DNA from: Xanthomonas boreopolis
GTDB lineage: Bacteria; Pseudomonadota; Gammaproteobacteria; Xanthomonadales; Xanthomonadaceae
Direction of reading: 5' to 3'
Length of the DNA stretch: 64,000 nt
Assembly: GCA_014654535.1 (NCBI GenBank)
Contig: BNBA01000001.1
Coordinates: 62,001 to 126,000, forward strand
The notes under the pieces were generated by a model. It did not search any database and had not been told where the DNA came from. It saw only the letters and a program-made list of their open reading frames with translations. The translations under genes and the position numbers were made by a program. Shown in pieces: positions 12,860 to 24,672 of this stretch. Positions within the stretch are counted from its first letter, which is position 1. Every line of letters starts with the position of its first letter.

Positions 12860-14374
12860 ATGACCGACCAGACCGCCACGCCCACGCCTGCCGACGAGAA
12901 CAGCCTGATCGCCGAGCGCCGCGCGAAACTCAAGGCGTTGCGCGAACAGGGCATCGCCTACCCGAACGATTTCAAGCGCGAGCAGTTCGCCGGCGACCTG
13001 CAGGCCGAGTTCGGCGACGCCGGGGCCTGGACCGCCGAGGCGCTGGAAGGGCTGGATCGCCAGGTGAAGCTGGCCGGCCGGCTGATGGCCAAGCGGGTGA
13101 TGGGCAAGGCCAGCTTCGCCCAGATCCAGGACGAGTCCGGCCGTATTCAGGTGTTCCTGCAGGCCAATGCGTTGGGCGAGGCCTACGATGCGTTCAAGGG
13201 CTGGGACGTGGGCGACATCATCGCGGTCGAGGGCGGCCTGACCCGCACCCGCACCGGCGAGCTGTCGGTGAAGGCGGCCAGGCTGCGCCTGCTGACCAAG
13301 TCGCTGCGTCCGCTGCCCGACAAGTGGCATGGGCTATCGGACGTGGAGCAGCGCTATCGCCAGCGCTACGTCGACCTGATCGTCACCCCGGAAGCGCGCG
13401 AGGTCTTCATCAAGCGCTCCAAGATCATCCGCGCGATCCGCTCGTGGCTGGACGCGCGCGGCTTCCTGGAGGTCGAGACGCCGATGATGCACTACATCCC
13501 CGGCGGCGCGACGGCCAAGCCGTTCATCACCCACCACAACGCGCTGGACCTGCAGCTGTACCTGCGCGTGGCGCCGGAGCTGTACCTCAAGCGGCTGGTG
13601 GTCGGCGGGCTGGAGCGCGTCTACGAGATCAACCGCAATTTCCGCAACGAGGGCGTCTCCACCCGCCACAACCCGGAATTCACCATGCTCGAGCTGTACG
13701 AGGCCTACGCCACGTACCACGAGGTGATGGACCTGACCGAGAGCGTGATCCGCGATGCCGCGCAGTCCGTGCTCGGCACCACCGAGGTGGAGTGGGACGG
13801 CGCGAAGATCGACCTGGGCCCGGCGTTCCGCCGTTGGCGCATGGACGAGGCGGTTCGCCACCACAACCCGGAGATCTCCGAGGCCGACTGCACCGATCGC
13901 GATGCGCTGCTGCGCCATTGCGAGCGCCTGAAGATCAAGGTCAAGCCGTCCTACGGCTGGGGCAAGCTGCTGCTGGAGATCTTCGAGGCCACGGTCGAGC
14001 ACACCCTGGTGCAGCCGACCTTCATCACCGACCATCCGGTCGAGGTTTCGCCGTTGGCGCGCGCCAGCGATACCGAACCGGGCTATACCGACCGCTTCGA
14101 GCTGTTCGTCAACGGCAAGGAGTTCGCCAACGGCTTCTCCGAGCTCAACGATCCCGAGGACCAGGCCGCCCGTTTCCAGAAGCAGGTCGAGGCGAAGGAG
14201 GGGGGCGACGACGAGGCCATGCACTTCGACGCCGACTACATCCGTGCGCTGGAGTACGGCATGGCGCCCACCGGCGGCCTGGGCATCGGCATCGACCGCC
14301 TGGTGATGCTGCTGACCGGCAGCACCTCGATCCGCGACGTGCTGCTGTTTCCCTACATGCGTCCCGAAAACTGA
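12860..14374 (+). CDS. lysS: Lysyl-tRNA synthetase (class II)
   Basis: LysRS charges tRNA-Lys. The 504-residue protein has an N-terminal OB-fold anticodon-binding domain ([20 protein letters not shown], about residues 74-93) and the class II catalytic core. Motif 2 is [18 protein letters not shown] and motif 3 is [15 protein letters not shown], with the terminus [16 protein letters not shown] at 12860 follows prfB by 73 bp containing a palindrome. The order prfB-lysS-rpfG resembles the Xanthomonas rpf region. Confidence 0.97.
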   Translation: MTDQTATPTPADENSLIAERRAKLKALREQGIAYPNDFKREQFAGDLQAEFGDAGAWTAEALEGLDRQVKLAGRLMAKRVMGKASFAQIQDESGRIQVFLQANALGEAYDAFKGWDVGDIIAVEGGLTRTRTGELSVKAARLRLLTKSLRPLPDKWHGLSDVEQRYRQRYVDLIVTPEAREVFIKRSKIIRAIRSWLDARGFLEVETPMMHYIPGGATAKPFITHHNALDLQLYLRVAPELYLKRLVVGGLERVYEINRNFRNEGVSTRHNPEFTMLELYEAYATYHEVMDLTESVIRDAAQSVLGTTEVEWDGAKIDLGPAFRRWRMDEAVRHHNPEISEADCTDRDALLRHCERLKIKVKPSYGWGKLLLEIFEATVEHTLVQPTFITDHPVEVSPLARASDTEPGYTDRFELFVNGKEFANGFSELNDPEDQAARFQKQVEAKEGGDDEAMHFDADYIRALEYGMAPTGGLGIGIDRLVMLLTGSTSIRDVLLFPYMRPEN

Positions 14375-14500
14375 CCCGGGAGGCGGCAGCGCTCTATGCT
14401 GTCGCCCCGTTTCCTGCCTATGCTTGGCATGGCGGCCCCGGGGTGGCCGTCCCGCTACGGCCGGCGCCCGGGCCTATGCTCCTGATTGGAGGGAATGGTC

Positions 14501-15634
14501 ATGCCTGATACGGCAGTTCATGCTCGCGGCGCTCCGGTTGCCGCGCATCCTTCGTGGCACACCAGGACGGATGCCGGTTTGAACATCGTGATCGTCGATG
14601 ACCAGACCTCCGCGCGCACGATGCTGCGGCACGTCATCGAGGACATCGCCCCGGAACTGCGGGTGTACGACTTCGGCGATCCCCTGGCCGCGCTTTCCTG
14701 GTGCGAGAGCGGCCGGGTCGACCTGCTCCTGCTGGACTACCGCATGCCGGCGATGGACCGGCTGGAATTCGCGCGCCGGTTGCGCCGGCTGCCGAGCCAC
14801 CGCGACATCCCCATCATCCTGATCACCGTGGTCGGCGACGAACCGGTGCGGCAGGCGGCGCTGGAGGCCGGCGTGATCGACTTCCTGGTCAAGCCGATCC
14901 GCCCCCGCGAACTGCGCGCCCGCTGCACCAACCTGCTGCAGTTGCGCCAGCAGAGCGAGAGCATCAAGCAACGGGCGCTGTCGCTGGAGCAACGGCTGCT
15001 GGCCAGCATCAACGAGGTCGAGGAACGCGAGCGCGAGACGCTGTCGCGCCTGGCGCGCGCGATCGAGTACCGCGACGCCGGCACCAGCGCCTACCTGGAG
15101 CGGATGGCGCATATCGCCGGCCTCATCGCCGAGCAGATGGGCCTGTCGGAGGACGAGGTGCGCCTGATCGAGATGGCCGCGCCCTTGCACGACATCGGCA
15201 AGATCGCGATCCCCGACGCGGTGCTGCTCAAGCAGGGCAAGTTGACCGAGGACGAGATGGCGGTCATGCGCCGGCACCCGCGGATCGGCTACGAATTGCT
15301 CAGCGGCAGCCAGAACCGCTTCATCCAGGTCGCGGCCCTGATCGCGCTGCGGCACCACGAGCGCTACGACGGCAGCGGCTATCCCGACGGACTGATCGGC
15401 GAGGCGATCCCGCTCGAGGCGCGCGTCGTGGCCGTCGCGGACGTCTGCGACGCGCTGCTGTCGCCGCGTCCCTACAAGGAGGCATGGACCATGGACGCGA
15501 CCCTGGCATACCTGTATGCGCAACGCGGCCGGCTGTTCGACCCGCGCTGCGTCGACGCGCTGGTGCGTTCCCGTCCCGCGCTGGAGCGGATCTGCGAGAA
15601 GTTCTCCAAGGCCTCGGAACGGCCGGGTCTCTAG
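14501..15634 (+). CDS. rpfG: RpfG: response regulator with HD-GYP c-di-GMP phosphodiesterase
   Basis: RpfG is the output protein of DSF sensing. When phosphorylated by RpfC, its HD-GYP domain hydrolyses cyclic di-GMP. The 377-residue protein has a receiver domain (residues 28-145) with acidic D33/D34, phospho-acceptor D79 (LLLLDYRMP) and the switch lysine in FLVKPIRP. The HD-GYP domain (about 180-360) has H230-D231 (LHDIGKIAIPD) and HHERYDGSGYP at 285-295, all intact. ATG at 14501 is chosen because GGAGGG ends 7 bp upstream; TTG or ATG at 14486/14495 would overlap that site. rpfC starts 2 bp after the stop, so the two form an operon. No rpfH lies between them, unlike in X. campestris. Confidence 0.96.
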   Translation: MPDTAVHARGAPVAAHPSWHTRTDAGLNIVIVDDQTSARTMLRHVIEDIAPELRVYDFGDPLAALSWCESGRVDLLLLDYRMPAMDRLEFARRLRRLPSHRDIPIILITVVGDEPVRQAALEAGVIDFLVKPIRPRELRARCTNLLQLRQQSESIKQRALSLEQRLLASINEVEERERETLSRLARAIEYRDAGTSAYLERMAHIAGLIAEQMGLSEDEVRLIEMAAPLHDIGKIAIPDAVLLKQGKLTEDEMAVMRRHPRIGYELLSGSQNRFIQVAALIALRHHERYDGSGYPDGLIGEAIPLEARVVAVADVCDALLSPRPYKEAWTMDATLAYLYAQRGRLFDPRCVDALVRSRPALERICEKFSKASERPGL

Positions 15635-15636
15635 TC

Positions 15637-17796
15637 ATGCTGGCTTTGATGGATACCTTACGCAGTCGCCTGGCCCAGCGCGAGGACAGCGAGCATGGGC
15701 AGGCCGCCATCCGGATAGGCATGGTCGCCCTGATCCTGGCGTACGAGATCGCGTCGATCTATCGTTGGGATCTCCCGGAAAGGCAGCTGCTCTACGTCAT
15801 CGGCCTCACGCTGCTGGCGCAATTGCTGTCGCTGCTGCTGTTCGCGTGGATCGTCGCCCGGCCCGCCCGTTCAGACCTGAGGCGGGTGATCGGCATGTTC
15901 GCCGATTACGGCTTGATGGCCATGGCGATGAGCGCGGTGGGCGAGCCCATGGCCTGCATCTACGTCGTGGTGATGTGGGTGACGATCGGCAATGGGTTGC
16001 GCTACGGCAACCGGTATCTCTACCTCGCCATTGCCATGGCCATGGCGAGCTTCAGCATCACGCTGGCCACCAACGAATACTGGGAGCGCAATCTGCAGCT
16101 CGGCCTGGCGTTGTGGCTGGGATTGGCTGCGATTCCCCTGTATCTCTCGGGCCTGCTGCGCCAGTTGACCCGCGCGACCGCGGAGGCGCGTCGCGCCAGC
16201 GAGGCGAAGAGCCGTTTCCTCGCGAACATGAGCCACGAGTTCCGCACGCCGCTCAACGGTTTGTCCGGCATGACGGAGGTGCTGGCCGCTACCCGGCTGG
16301 ACGCGGAGCAACGCGAGTGCGTAAGCACCATCCAGGCTTCGGCGCGCAGCTTGCTGGCACTGGTTGAAGAGGTGCTGGACATCTCGGCGATCGAGGCCGG
16401 CAAGGTGAGGGTCAGGCGCCAGGACTTCGCCCTGCGCGAGACCCTCGACAGCATCGGCTTGATCCTGAAGCCGCAGGCACGCAACAAGGGCCTGGACTAC
16501 AGGGTCCACGTACCGGTGGACGTGCCCGACCGATTGAATGGCGATCCGGACCATGTCCGGCAAGTGCTTCTCAACTTGATCGGCAATGCGGTGAAGTTCA
16601 CCGAGCGTGGAAGCGTGAACATCCAGGTATCGGTGGCCGATCGCTCGCCGATGCGCTTGCGCTTCGAAATAATCGATACGGGCATAGGCGTGCCGGTAAG
16701 CATGCGCCCGAGGCTCTTCGAGGCATTCGAGCAGGCCGACAACGGCTTGACCCGCCGCTACGAGGGCACCGGGCTCGGCACCACGATCGCCAAGGGACTC
16801 GTGGAATCGATGGGAGGCAGCATCGGTTACGAGGAGAATCCGGGAGGCGGCAGTCGCTTCTGGTTCGAGGTCCCGTTCGAGGTCACGCCTTCCTTGGAGG
16901 CGCAGGGTTCGGCGGAAGCTTCCGTGCCGTCGGGCGCCGAACCGGACAACGTGATCGCGTTTACCGATCCTTTCCTGCGCCATCGTGCCCGGGTGCGCAG
17001 CATGCAGATCGTGGTGGGCGACGACCACGAGGCCAATCGCATGGTTCTGCAGCGGTTGTTGCAGAAGGCTGGCCATCGGGTGACGTGCGTGAATGGCGCG
17101 GAGGCCGTGCTCGATGCGCTTGCCGACCTGGACTACGACGCCGCGATCATAGATCTGCACATGCCCGGCATGAGCGGACTGGACATGCTGAAGCAATTGC
17201 GGGTGCTGCAAGCCGGCGGCGAGCGCCGGACGCCCGTCGTGGTACTGAGCGCGGACGTCACGCCCGACTCCATCCGGCAATGTGAGCGGGCCGGCGCCTA
17301 TGCGTTCCTGGCCAAGCCGGTCTCCGCCAGCCGATTGCTGGACACGCTTGCCGACATCGCGGCCAATCGCAGGCTCAGGCAATCGGAGCGTCCGGCGATG
17401 CAGGTCGCCAGTGCCGCCGATGGCGTGCTCGATCCTGCGGTCCTGAACGAGCTTGCCTCGCTGGGCATGGGCGACACGTTCGAGCGCGAGTTCATCCAGC
17501 AATGCCTGACCGATGCGGCCAATTGCATTGCGGGCATACGCACGGCCGCCGCCGGCGACAACTGGCTCGTGCTGCGGGAGCAGGCGCATGCGCTGAAAGG
17601 CGTGGCAAGCAACCTGGGGCTGCATCTGTTGGCCGGGCAGGGCGACGAATTGATGCGCATGCAGGATTGGCAGGTCAAGGCGGAAATCCACCAACGGATC
17701 GAAAGGCTGGACACGGGACTGCGGGAGGGGCGTGCCGCGTTGGATGCCCATCTGAGCAACCGCTTCGAAAAGGGCAAGGGCGCCGAGCCGAAGTAA
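15637..17796 (+). CDS. rpfC: RpfC: hybrid sensor kinase for DSF
   Basis: RpfC senses the unsaturated fatty-acid signal DSF at the inner membrane and relays phosphate to RpfG; in Xanthomonas its receiver also binds and restrains RpfF. The 719-residue protein has a short N-terminal segment, then about five membrane helices (residues 26-175). HisKA follows with H200 ([15 protein letters not shown]), then HATPase_c with N315-type [11 protein letters not shown] and [18 protein letters not shown]. The receiver has D506 ([12 protein letters not shown]) and K560, and the C-terminal HPt has H651 ([13 protein letters not shown]). ATG at 15637 is the first after rpfG; ATG at 15649 is an alternative. It converges on rpfF. 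Confidence 0.96.
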   Translation: MLALMDTLRSRLAQREDSEHGQAAIRIGMVALILAYEIASIYRWDLPERQLLYVIGLTLLAQLLSLLLFAWIVARPARSDLRRVIGMFADYGLMAMAMSAVGEPMACIYVVVMWVTIGNGLRYGNRYLYLAIAMAMASFSITLATNEYWERNLQLGLALWLGLAAIPLYLSGLLRQLTRATAEARRASEAKSRFLANMSHEFRTPLNGLSGMTEVLAATRLDAEQRECVSTIQASARSLLALVEEVLDISAIEAGKVRVRRQDFALRETLDSIGLILKPQARNKGLDYRVHVPVDVPDRLNGDPDHVRQVLLNLIGNAVKFTERGSVNIQVSVADRSPMRLRFEIIDTGIGVPVSMRPRLFEAFEQADNGLTRRYEGTGLGTTIAKGLVESMGGSIGYEENPGGGSRFWFEVPFEVTPSLEAQGSAEASVPSGAEPDNVIAFTDPFLRHRARVRSMQIVVGDDHEANRMVLQRLLQKAGHRVTCVNGAEAVLDALADLDYDAAIIDLHMPGMSGLDMLKQLRVLQAGGERRTPVVVLSADVTPDSIRQCERAGAYAFLAKPVSASRLLDTLADIAANRRLRQSERPAMQVASAADGVLDPAVLNELASLGMGDTFEREFIQQCLTDAANCIAGIRTAAAGDNWLVLREQAHALKGVASNLGLHLLAGQGDELMRMQDWQVKAEIHQRIERLDTGLREGRAALDAHLSNRFEKGKGAEPK

Positions 17797-17802
17797 TAAA
17801 AA

Positions 17803-17821
17803 GCCCGGCGGAGCGCCGGGC
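17803..17821 (-). terminator. Intrinsic terminator of rpfF (between convergent rpfC and rpfF)
   Basis: GCCCGGCG (17803-17810), loop GAG, CGCCGGGC (17814-17821) form a perfect 8-bp GC stem. On the minus strand it is followed by TTTTTATTA, a typical intrinsic terminator for rpfF. It probably also slows rpfC read-through, although the plus side lacks a T-run. Confidence 0.85.
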
Positions 17822-17838
17822 CAACTTCGACATGCGTT

Positions 17839-18717
17839 TCAGGCCACCGCCGCGGACAAGGCCCTGGCGGCCCGGCGGGACTGCGCCTTGACCAGGCGAT
17901 CCATCGTCTTCAACGATTTTTCGCCAAGGGCGAGCGCCGTCTCGACCCATACGTGCGTGATCGAGAGCAGTTCCTCGCGGGTCACCGGTTGGCACAGCTT
18001 CCGCGCCGCGTTCATTGCCAAGTACGAGTGGGGGATGCGTTGCTGGCGCTCGATCAAGTCCCAGACCGCCGCGGCTCCCTGGCCTTTGGGGACCAACAGA
18101 TCGACGATGCCCATGGCGTGCATCTCCTGGCTGCTGTAGACCTGTCCTTCCAGGATGATCTTCTCCGCCAGCTGCGGCGAGACGCGGCGGGAAAGGAAAG
18201 AATAGGCGCCCATGCCCGGGAACAGGCCGAACAGGACTTCGGGCAGGCCCATGCCGACGTCCTCTTCGGCCACGATGGTATGGCACGACAAGGCCATCTC
18301 CAGTCCGCCTCCGAGGGCGTCGCCCTGCAGCAATGCGACGGTGCGGAAGTTGCCGTTGAGGCCTTGGTGGAACCGGTGCACGCCGAGAATGCAGCTCTCG
18401 GCATAGCGGAGCAGGCCCTCCCTGTCGCGGTTGCGGATCATCTTGCCGAACAGGTCGAGGTCGCCGCCCAGGTTGAACGCGTTGGCATCGGAAGCGAGCA
18501 CCAAGGTGCTCAGGCTCCCCGGCTGCTGCCGGGAGGGATCCGCGATTTCCGACAGGTAGGCGTGCATCTCTTCCATGAGGGGCGGGCGGAAGCAGGGGCG
18601 GACGCCAGCGGCGGCATCGGCATGCATGTACAGCCAGTGGCTGCGGCTGGCATCGTCGGTGGCAACTCGGATGGTGGAATGAAGTGTCTGGCGTTGCAGA
18701 TTTTCCATCGTGATCAT
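17839..18717 (-). CDS. rpfF: RpfF: DSF synthase (crotonase-fold thioesterase/dehydratase)
   Basis: RpfF makes the cis-2-unsaturated fatty acid DSF from 3-hydroxyacyl-ACP by dehydration and thioester cleavage. The 292-residue protein has the crotonase oxyanion region NAFNLGGDLDLF near 79-90. The two catalytic glutamates are E140 (GGGLEMALSCHT) and E160 (GMGLPEVLFGLFPGMGA), at essentially the same positions as in X. campestris RpfF (141 and 161). The C-terminal GEKSLKTMDRLVKAQSRR is family-typical. ATG at 18717 has a GAGG 8 bp upstream; ATG at 18708 is an alternative, and codons further upstream have no family match. rpfB lies upstream on the same strand but is separated by a terminator-like hairpin, so rpfF probably has its own promoter. 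Confidence 0.96.
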   Translation of the reverse strand: MITMENLQRQTLHSTIRVATDDASRSHWLYMHADAAAGVRPCFRPPLMEEMHAYLSEIADPSRQQPGSLSTLVLASDANAFNLGGDLDLFGKMIRNRDREGLLRYAESCILGVHRFHQGLNGNFRTVALLQGDALGGGLEMALSCHTIVAEEDVGMGLPEVLFGLFPGMGAYSFLSRRVSPQLAEKIILEGQVYSSQEMHAMGIVDLLVPKGQGAAAVWDLIERQQRIPHSYLAMNAARKLCQPVTREELLSITHVWVETALALGEKSLKTMDRLVKAQSRRAARALSAAVA

Positions 18718-18793
18718 GGGCTTGGCCTCGGGGAGAGCGCCCGCGATGGGTGATCGTGGCGCAGCGGGCGGTGCGAACTCCACTGACCGATGC

Positions 18794-18805
18794 TACACCG
18801 GTGTA
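18794..18805. promoter_or_regulatory. Perfect palindrome in the rpfF upstream region
   Basis: TACACCGGTGTA is a perfect 12-bp palindrome 77 bp upstream of the rpfF ATG, between that gene and the rpfB terminator. Position and symmetry suggest an operator for a dimeric regulator of rpfF. It does not match the Clp/CRP consensus. This is inference only. Confidence 0.45.
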
Positions 18806-18820
18806 ACTGCGTGAAACGAA

Positions 18821-18848
18821 AAGGGCTTTCCGTTACAGGAAAGCCCTT
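18821..18848 (-). terminator. Intrinsic terminator downstream of rpfB
   Basis: AAGGGCTTTCC (18821-18831), loop GTTACA, GGAAAGCCCTT (18838-18848) form a perfect 11-bp stem. On the minus strand it is followed by TTCGTTTC. It lies 28 bp past the rpfB stop and before rpfF, implying separate or attenuated transcription of rpfF. Confidence 0.75.
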
Positions 18849-18876
18849 CGAAGTGGCGTCGCGGCCCTTGTGTGCG

Positions 18877-20559
18877 TCAGGATTTTGGCGCGTCCCGCAG
18901 CTCCCGCCTCAGGATCTTGCCGACGTTGGTCTTGGGCAGCTCCTTGCGGAATTCGACGATCCGCGGGTGCTTGTAGCCGGTCAGGTTGGCACGGGCGTGT
19001 TCCTTGACCTGCTCGGCGGTCAGGTTCGGGTCCTTCTTGACGATGACGACCTTGACCACCTCGCCGGACTTCTCGTCGGGGACGCCGACCGCCGCCACCT
19101 CGGCGACGCCGGGCATCATCGCGATGACGTCCTCGATCTCGTTGGGATAAACGTTGAAACCGGACACCAGGATCATGTCCTTCTTGCGGTCGACGATGTA
19201 GAAGAAGCCTTTCTCGTCCATCCGGGCGATGTCGCCGGTGTGCAGCCAGCCGTCGGCATCGATGGCCTTGGCGGTCTCCTCGGGACGGTGCCAGTAGCCC
19301 TTCATGACCTGGGGTCCCTTGATGCACAGCTCGCCGGTCTCGCCTGCCGGCAACTGGTTGCCGGCGTCGTCCTTGATGCAGGCATCGGTGGAGGGGACCG
19401 GCAGGCCGATGGAGCCGTTGTACTCGGGGAGGTCGGGCGGGTTGATGCAGGCCGCCGGCGAGGTCTCGGTCAGGCCGTAGGCTTCGACGAGGGTGCAGCC
19501 GGTGACTTTCTTCCAGCGCTCGGCGACCGAACGCTGCACGGCCATGCCGCCGCCCAGGGTCATCTTCAGCGAGGAGAAGTCGAGCTGCTCGAAGCCGGGG
19601 GTGTTGAGCAGGCCGTTGAACAGGGTGTTGACGCCGGTGATGGCGCTGAAGCGGATGCCCTTGAGCTCCTTGACGAAGCCGGGCATGTCGCGCGGATTGC
19701 TGATCAGGTGGTTGCAGCCGCCGAGCTTCATGAAGACCAGGCAGTTCGCGGTGAGCGCGAAGATGTGGTACAGCGGCAGCGCGGTGACCACCGTCTCCTG
19801 GCCTTCCTGCAGCTTGCCGTCGGAGGCGACCCAGGTGTGCGCCTGCTGCATGTTCGCGACCAGGTTGCGGTGGGTCAGCATCGCGCCCTTGGCCACGCCG
19901 GTGGTGCCGCCCGTGTACTGCAGGAAGGCGATGTCGTCGCTGGAGACGTCCAGCGACGGCAACGCGTGCCGGCCGCCGAGCGAGAGCGCTTCGCGGAAGC
20001 GGATGGCGCCGGCGATCCGGTACTCCGGCACCAGCTTCTTGACGTACTTGACGACGAAGTTGACCAGGTTGCCCTTGGGGAAGCCGAGCATGTCGCCCAG
20101 GCCGGTCGTGATCACCTGGCGGACCGCCGTGCCTTCCAGCGACTCGGCCACGGTGTTGCCGAAGTTGTCGATGGCGACCAGCACGCAGGCGCCGGAGTCG
20201 ACCAACTGGTGCCTGAGCTCGCGGGCGGTATAGAGCGGGTTGACGTTCACCACCGTCAGGCCGGCCTTGAGGATGCCGAAGGTGGCGACCGGGTACTGCA
20301 GGCAGTTGGGCATCATCACCGCGACGCGGTCGCCCTTCTTGAGCTTCAGTTCGCCCAGCAGGTAGGCGGCGAACCGGGTCGCCAGCGCGTCGGTCTCGCC
20401 GTAGGTCAGGGTCTTGCCGAAGCTGGTGTAGGCCGGGCGATCGCGGTACTTGGCGACGGACGATGCGAAGACGTCCGCGACCGTCCGGAACTCGTGGACA
20501 TCGATTTCCGCGGGCACTCCCGCCGGATAGCTCTGCAGCCAAGGACGCGCCTGAGACAT
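18877..20559 (-). CDS. rpfB: RpfB: long-chain fatty acyl-CoA ligase (FadD type)
   Basis: RpfB activates fatty acids to acyl-CoA and in xanthomonads is implicated in DSF turnover. The 560-residue protein is an ANL-superfamily ligase. The AMP-binding P-loop is [20 protein letters not shown] (about residue 215). A5 is [12 protein letters not shown]. The hinge and C-terminal lysine regions are [24 protein letters not shown] and [15 protein letters not shown] at 20559 is preceded by a strong GGAGGGAGG Shine-Dalgarno 5 bp upstream, which decides the start over an in-frame ATG ten codons earlier. Its place immediately upstream of rpfF on the same strand matches the rpfB-rpfF order known from Xanthomonas. 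Confidence 0.94.
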   Translation of the reverse strand: MSQARPWLQSYPAGVPAEIDVHEFRTVADVFASSVAKYRDRPAYTSFGKTLTYGETDALATRFAAYLLGELKLKKGDRVAVMMPNCLQYPVATFGILKAGLTVVNVNPLYTARELRHQLVDSGACVLVAIDNFGNTVAESLEGTAVRQVITTGLGDMLGFPKGNLVNFVVKYVKKLVPEYRIAGAIRFREALSLGGRHALPSLDVSSDDIAFLQYTGGTTGVAKGAMLTHRNLVANMQQAHTWVASDGKLQEGQETVVTALPLYHIFALTANCLVFMKLGGCNHLISNPRDMPGFVKELKGIRFSAITGVNTLFNGLLNTPGFEQLDFSSLKMTLGGGMAVQRSVAERWKKVTGCTLVEAYGLTETSPAACINPPDLPEYNGSIGLPVPSTDACIKDDAGNQLPAGETGELCIKGPQVMKGYWHRPEETAKAIDADGWLHTGDIARMDEKGFFYIVDRKKDMILVSGFNVYPNEIEDVIAMMPGVAEVAAVGVPDEKSGEVVKVVIVKKDPNLTAEQVKEHARANLTGYKHPRIVEFRKELPKTNVGKILRRELRDAPKS

Positions 20560-20666
20560 TCTGCCTCCCTCCAGGGATGTTGGTCGCACCGGAAACGTCC
20601 CGGCGCTCTGGCGGGCAGGATACCGTCCCGAATGGAAAAGGCGAAGCGGGGAAACCGGCCGGCGGC

Positions 20667-20732
20667 GCGGGAACGGCTCCGGCCGCGACGGGCTTTGCCG
20701 GGAAGGCCCGTCGCAGCCGGAGCCGCTCCCGC
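20667..20732. repeat. Long imperfect palindrome (GGGAGCGGCT family) between acnA and rpfB
   Basis: The arms 20667-20693 and 20706-20732 are complementary at 25 of 27 positions around a 12-nt loop. The arm carries GGGAGCGGCTCCGGC, related to the GGGAGCGGCTTTAGCCGCG repeat near 33570. It lies just past the acnA stop and before the rpfB promoter, and could attenuate read-through. Confidence 0.75.
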
Positions 20733-20745
20733 AGCGGCGGGACGG

Positions 20746-23499
<2,754 letters not shown>

Positions 23500-23661
23500 G
23501 CAGTGACTCCTTTTGCGAATGGCTTGCAGTGGCCGGGGCGGGCCTGCTGGCGTTTGCCGGGAGCGTCTGTCCCCTGGCCCCGTCCAGTATGCGGGATGGC
23601 AGGCATGGCAAAGATCCGCGGCGCAGGACGCAAGGTTACATGGCTGTATGTAGTGCCGATG

Positions 23662-24564
23662 TCACGGCTTGTTGCGCCATTGGCTCATCAGCATCTGCAG
23701 GAAGCGCTCGGCGCTGGGCGAGAGCATGGCGCCGCGCCGGCGGACGATGCCGATGGTGCGCGAGACCACCGGGTTGCCGATGGGGCGGGTGACCAGGATC
23801 GGGTGGTCGCCGTCGGGCGTGGCCATCCGGGGCAGCACCGAGACGCCGATGCCGGCCTCGACCATGCCGAGCGAGGTCGACAGGTGGGTCACCTCGTAGT
23901 GCCAGCTCAGCTTGAGGTTCTCGCGGGCCAGCGCGCCGTCGAGCAGGGTGCGGTTGCCGCTGGTGCGGTGCACGGTGATCAGTTGGTGGCGGGCCAGGTC
24001 CGACCATTCGATCCTGCGCTTCTTCGCCAGCGGATGGTCGCGGCGGCAGGCCAGCACGAAGGGGTCCTCGGCCAGCACGTCGAAATCCAGGTTGGGGTCG
24101 TTGGCGCCCATGAAGTTGATGCCGAACTCGACTTCGCCGCGCTCGACCGCCTGCAGGCCCTCGGTGGCGGGGATGTCGAGGATGCGGAAGCGCACGTTCG
24201 GGAACGCCTCGTGGAAGCGCGCCATCACGCTGGGCAGGAAGTAGAACGCCGCGGTCGGCAGGCAGGCGATGGTGATCTGCGCGCCGCGCGTGTCGTCCTG
24301 CCCGCGCAGGGAGAACAGCGAACCGTCGAACTCCTCGAGCATGCGCCGCACCAGCGGCAGCAGGTTCTCGCCGACGGCGGTGGTGGCGACGCTGCGGGTG
24401 GTGCGCTCCAGCAAGGGCGAACCCACCGCCTGCTCCAGCTTCTGTATGCGCCGGCTCAGGGCCGGTTGGGAGACGTGCAGCGCTTCGGCGGCGCGATGGA
24501 AGCTGCGCGTCTCGGCGACGAGCAGGAAGGCACGCAGATCGAGGATTTCGCAATTGATGCTCAT
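23662..24564 (-). CDS. LysR-family transcriptional regulator
   Basis: A 300-residue LysR-type regulator. The winged helix-turn-helix is at residues 8-66 (RAFLLVAETRSFHRAAEAL, HVSQPALSRRIQKLEQAVG) and a periplasmic-binding-like effector domain follows from about 90. It is transcribed divergently from the PrpF-type isomerase with 108 bp between starts, the standard arrangement for a LysR regulator and its target operon. A perfect inverted repeat lies in that gap. The effector is therefore likely an intermediate of the adjoining carboxylate locus (inference). Confidence 0.92.
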   Translation of the reverse strand: MSINCEILDLRAFLLVAETRSFHRAAEALHVSQPALSRRIQKLEQAVGSPLLERTTRSVATTAVGENLLPLVRRMLEEFDGSLFSLRGQDDTRGAQITIACLPTAAFYFLPSVMARFHEAFPNVRFRILDIPATEGLQAVERGEVEFGINFMGANDPNLDFDVLAEDPFVLACRRDHPLAKKRRIEWSDLARHQLITVHRTSGNRTLLDGALARENLKLSWHYEVTHLSTSLGMVEAGIGVSVLPRMATPDGDHPILVTRPIGNPVVSRTIGIVRRRGAMLSPSAERFLQMLMSQWRNKP

Positions 24565-24619
24565 AACGTATCAATGAGGAAAAAATAAGCAATTCACAGA
24601 TCAATCGTGTCCATGCCAG

Positions 24620-24650
24620 TATCGGATCACACAAGGATATTCATCCGATA
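24620..24650. promoter_or_regulatory. Candidate LysR operator
   Basis: TATCGGAT (24620-24627) and ATCCGATA (24643-24650) form a perfect 8-bp inverted repeat with a 15-nt spacer, in an AT-richer gap between the LysR gene and the isomerase. Position and symmetry fit a LysR activation/autorepression site upstream of the operon starting at 24673. Confidence 0.6.
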
Positions 24651-24672
24651 CAAGCATCAATCTAGCACACGT

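Noticed and set aside
14380-14500. rpfH or another small gene between lysS and rpfG, or between rpfG and rpfC
   Set aside because: No frame with membrane character is present; rpfG and rpfC are 2 bp apart.
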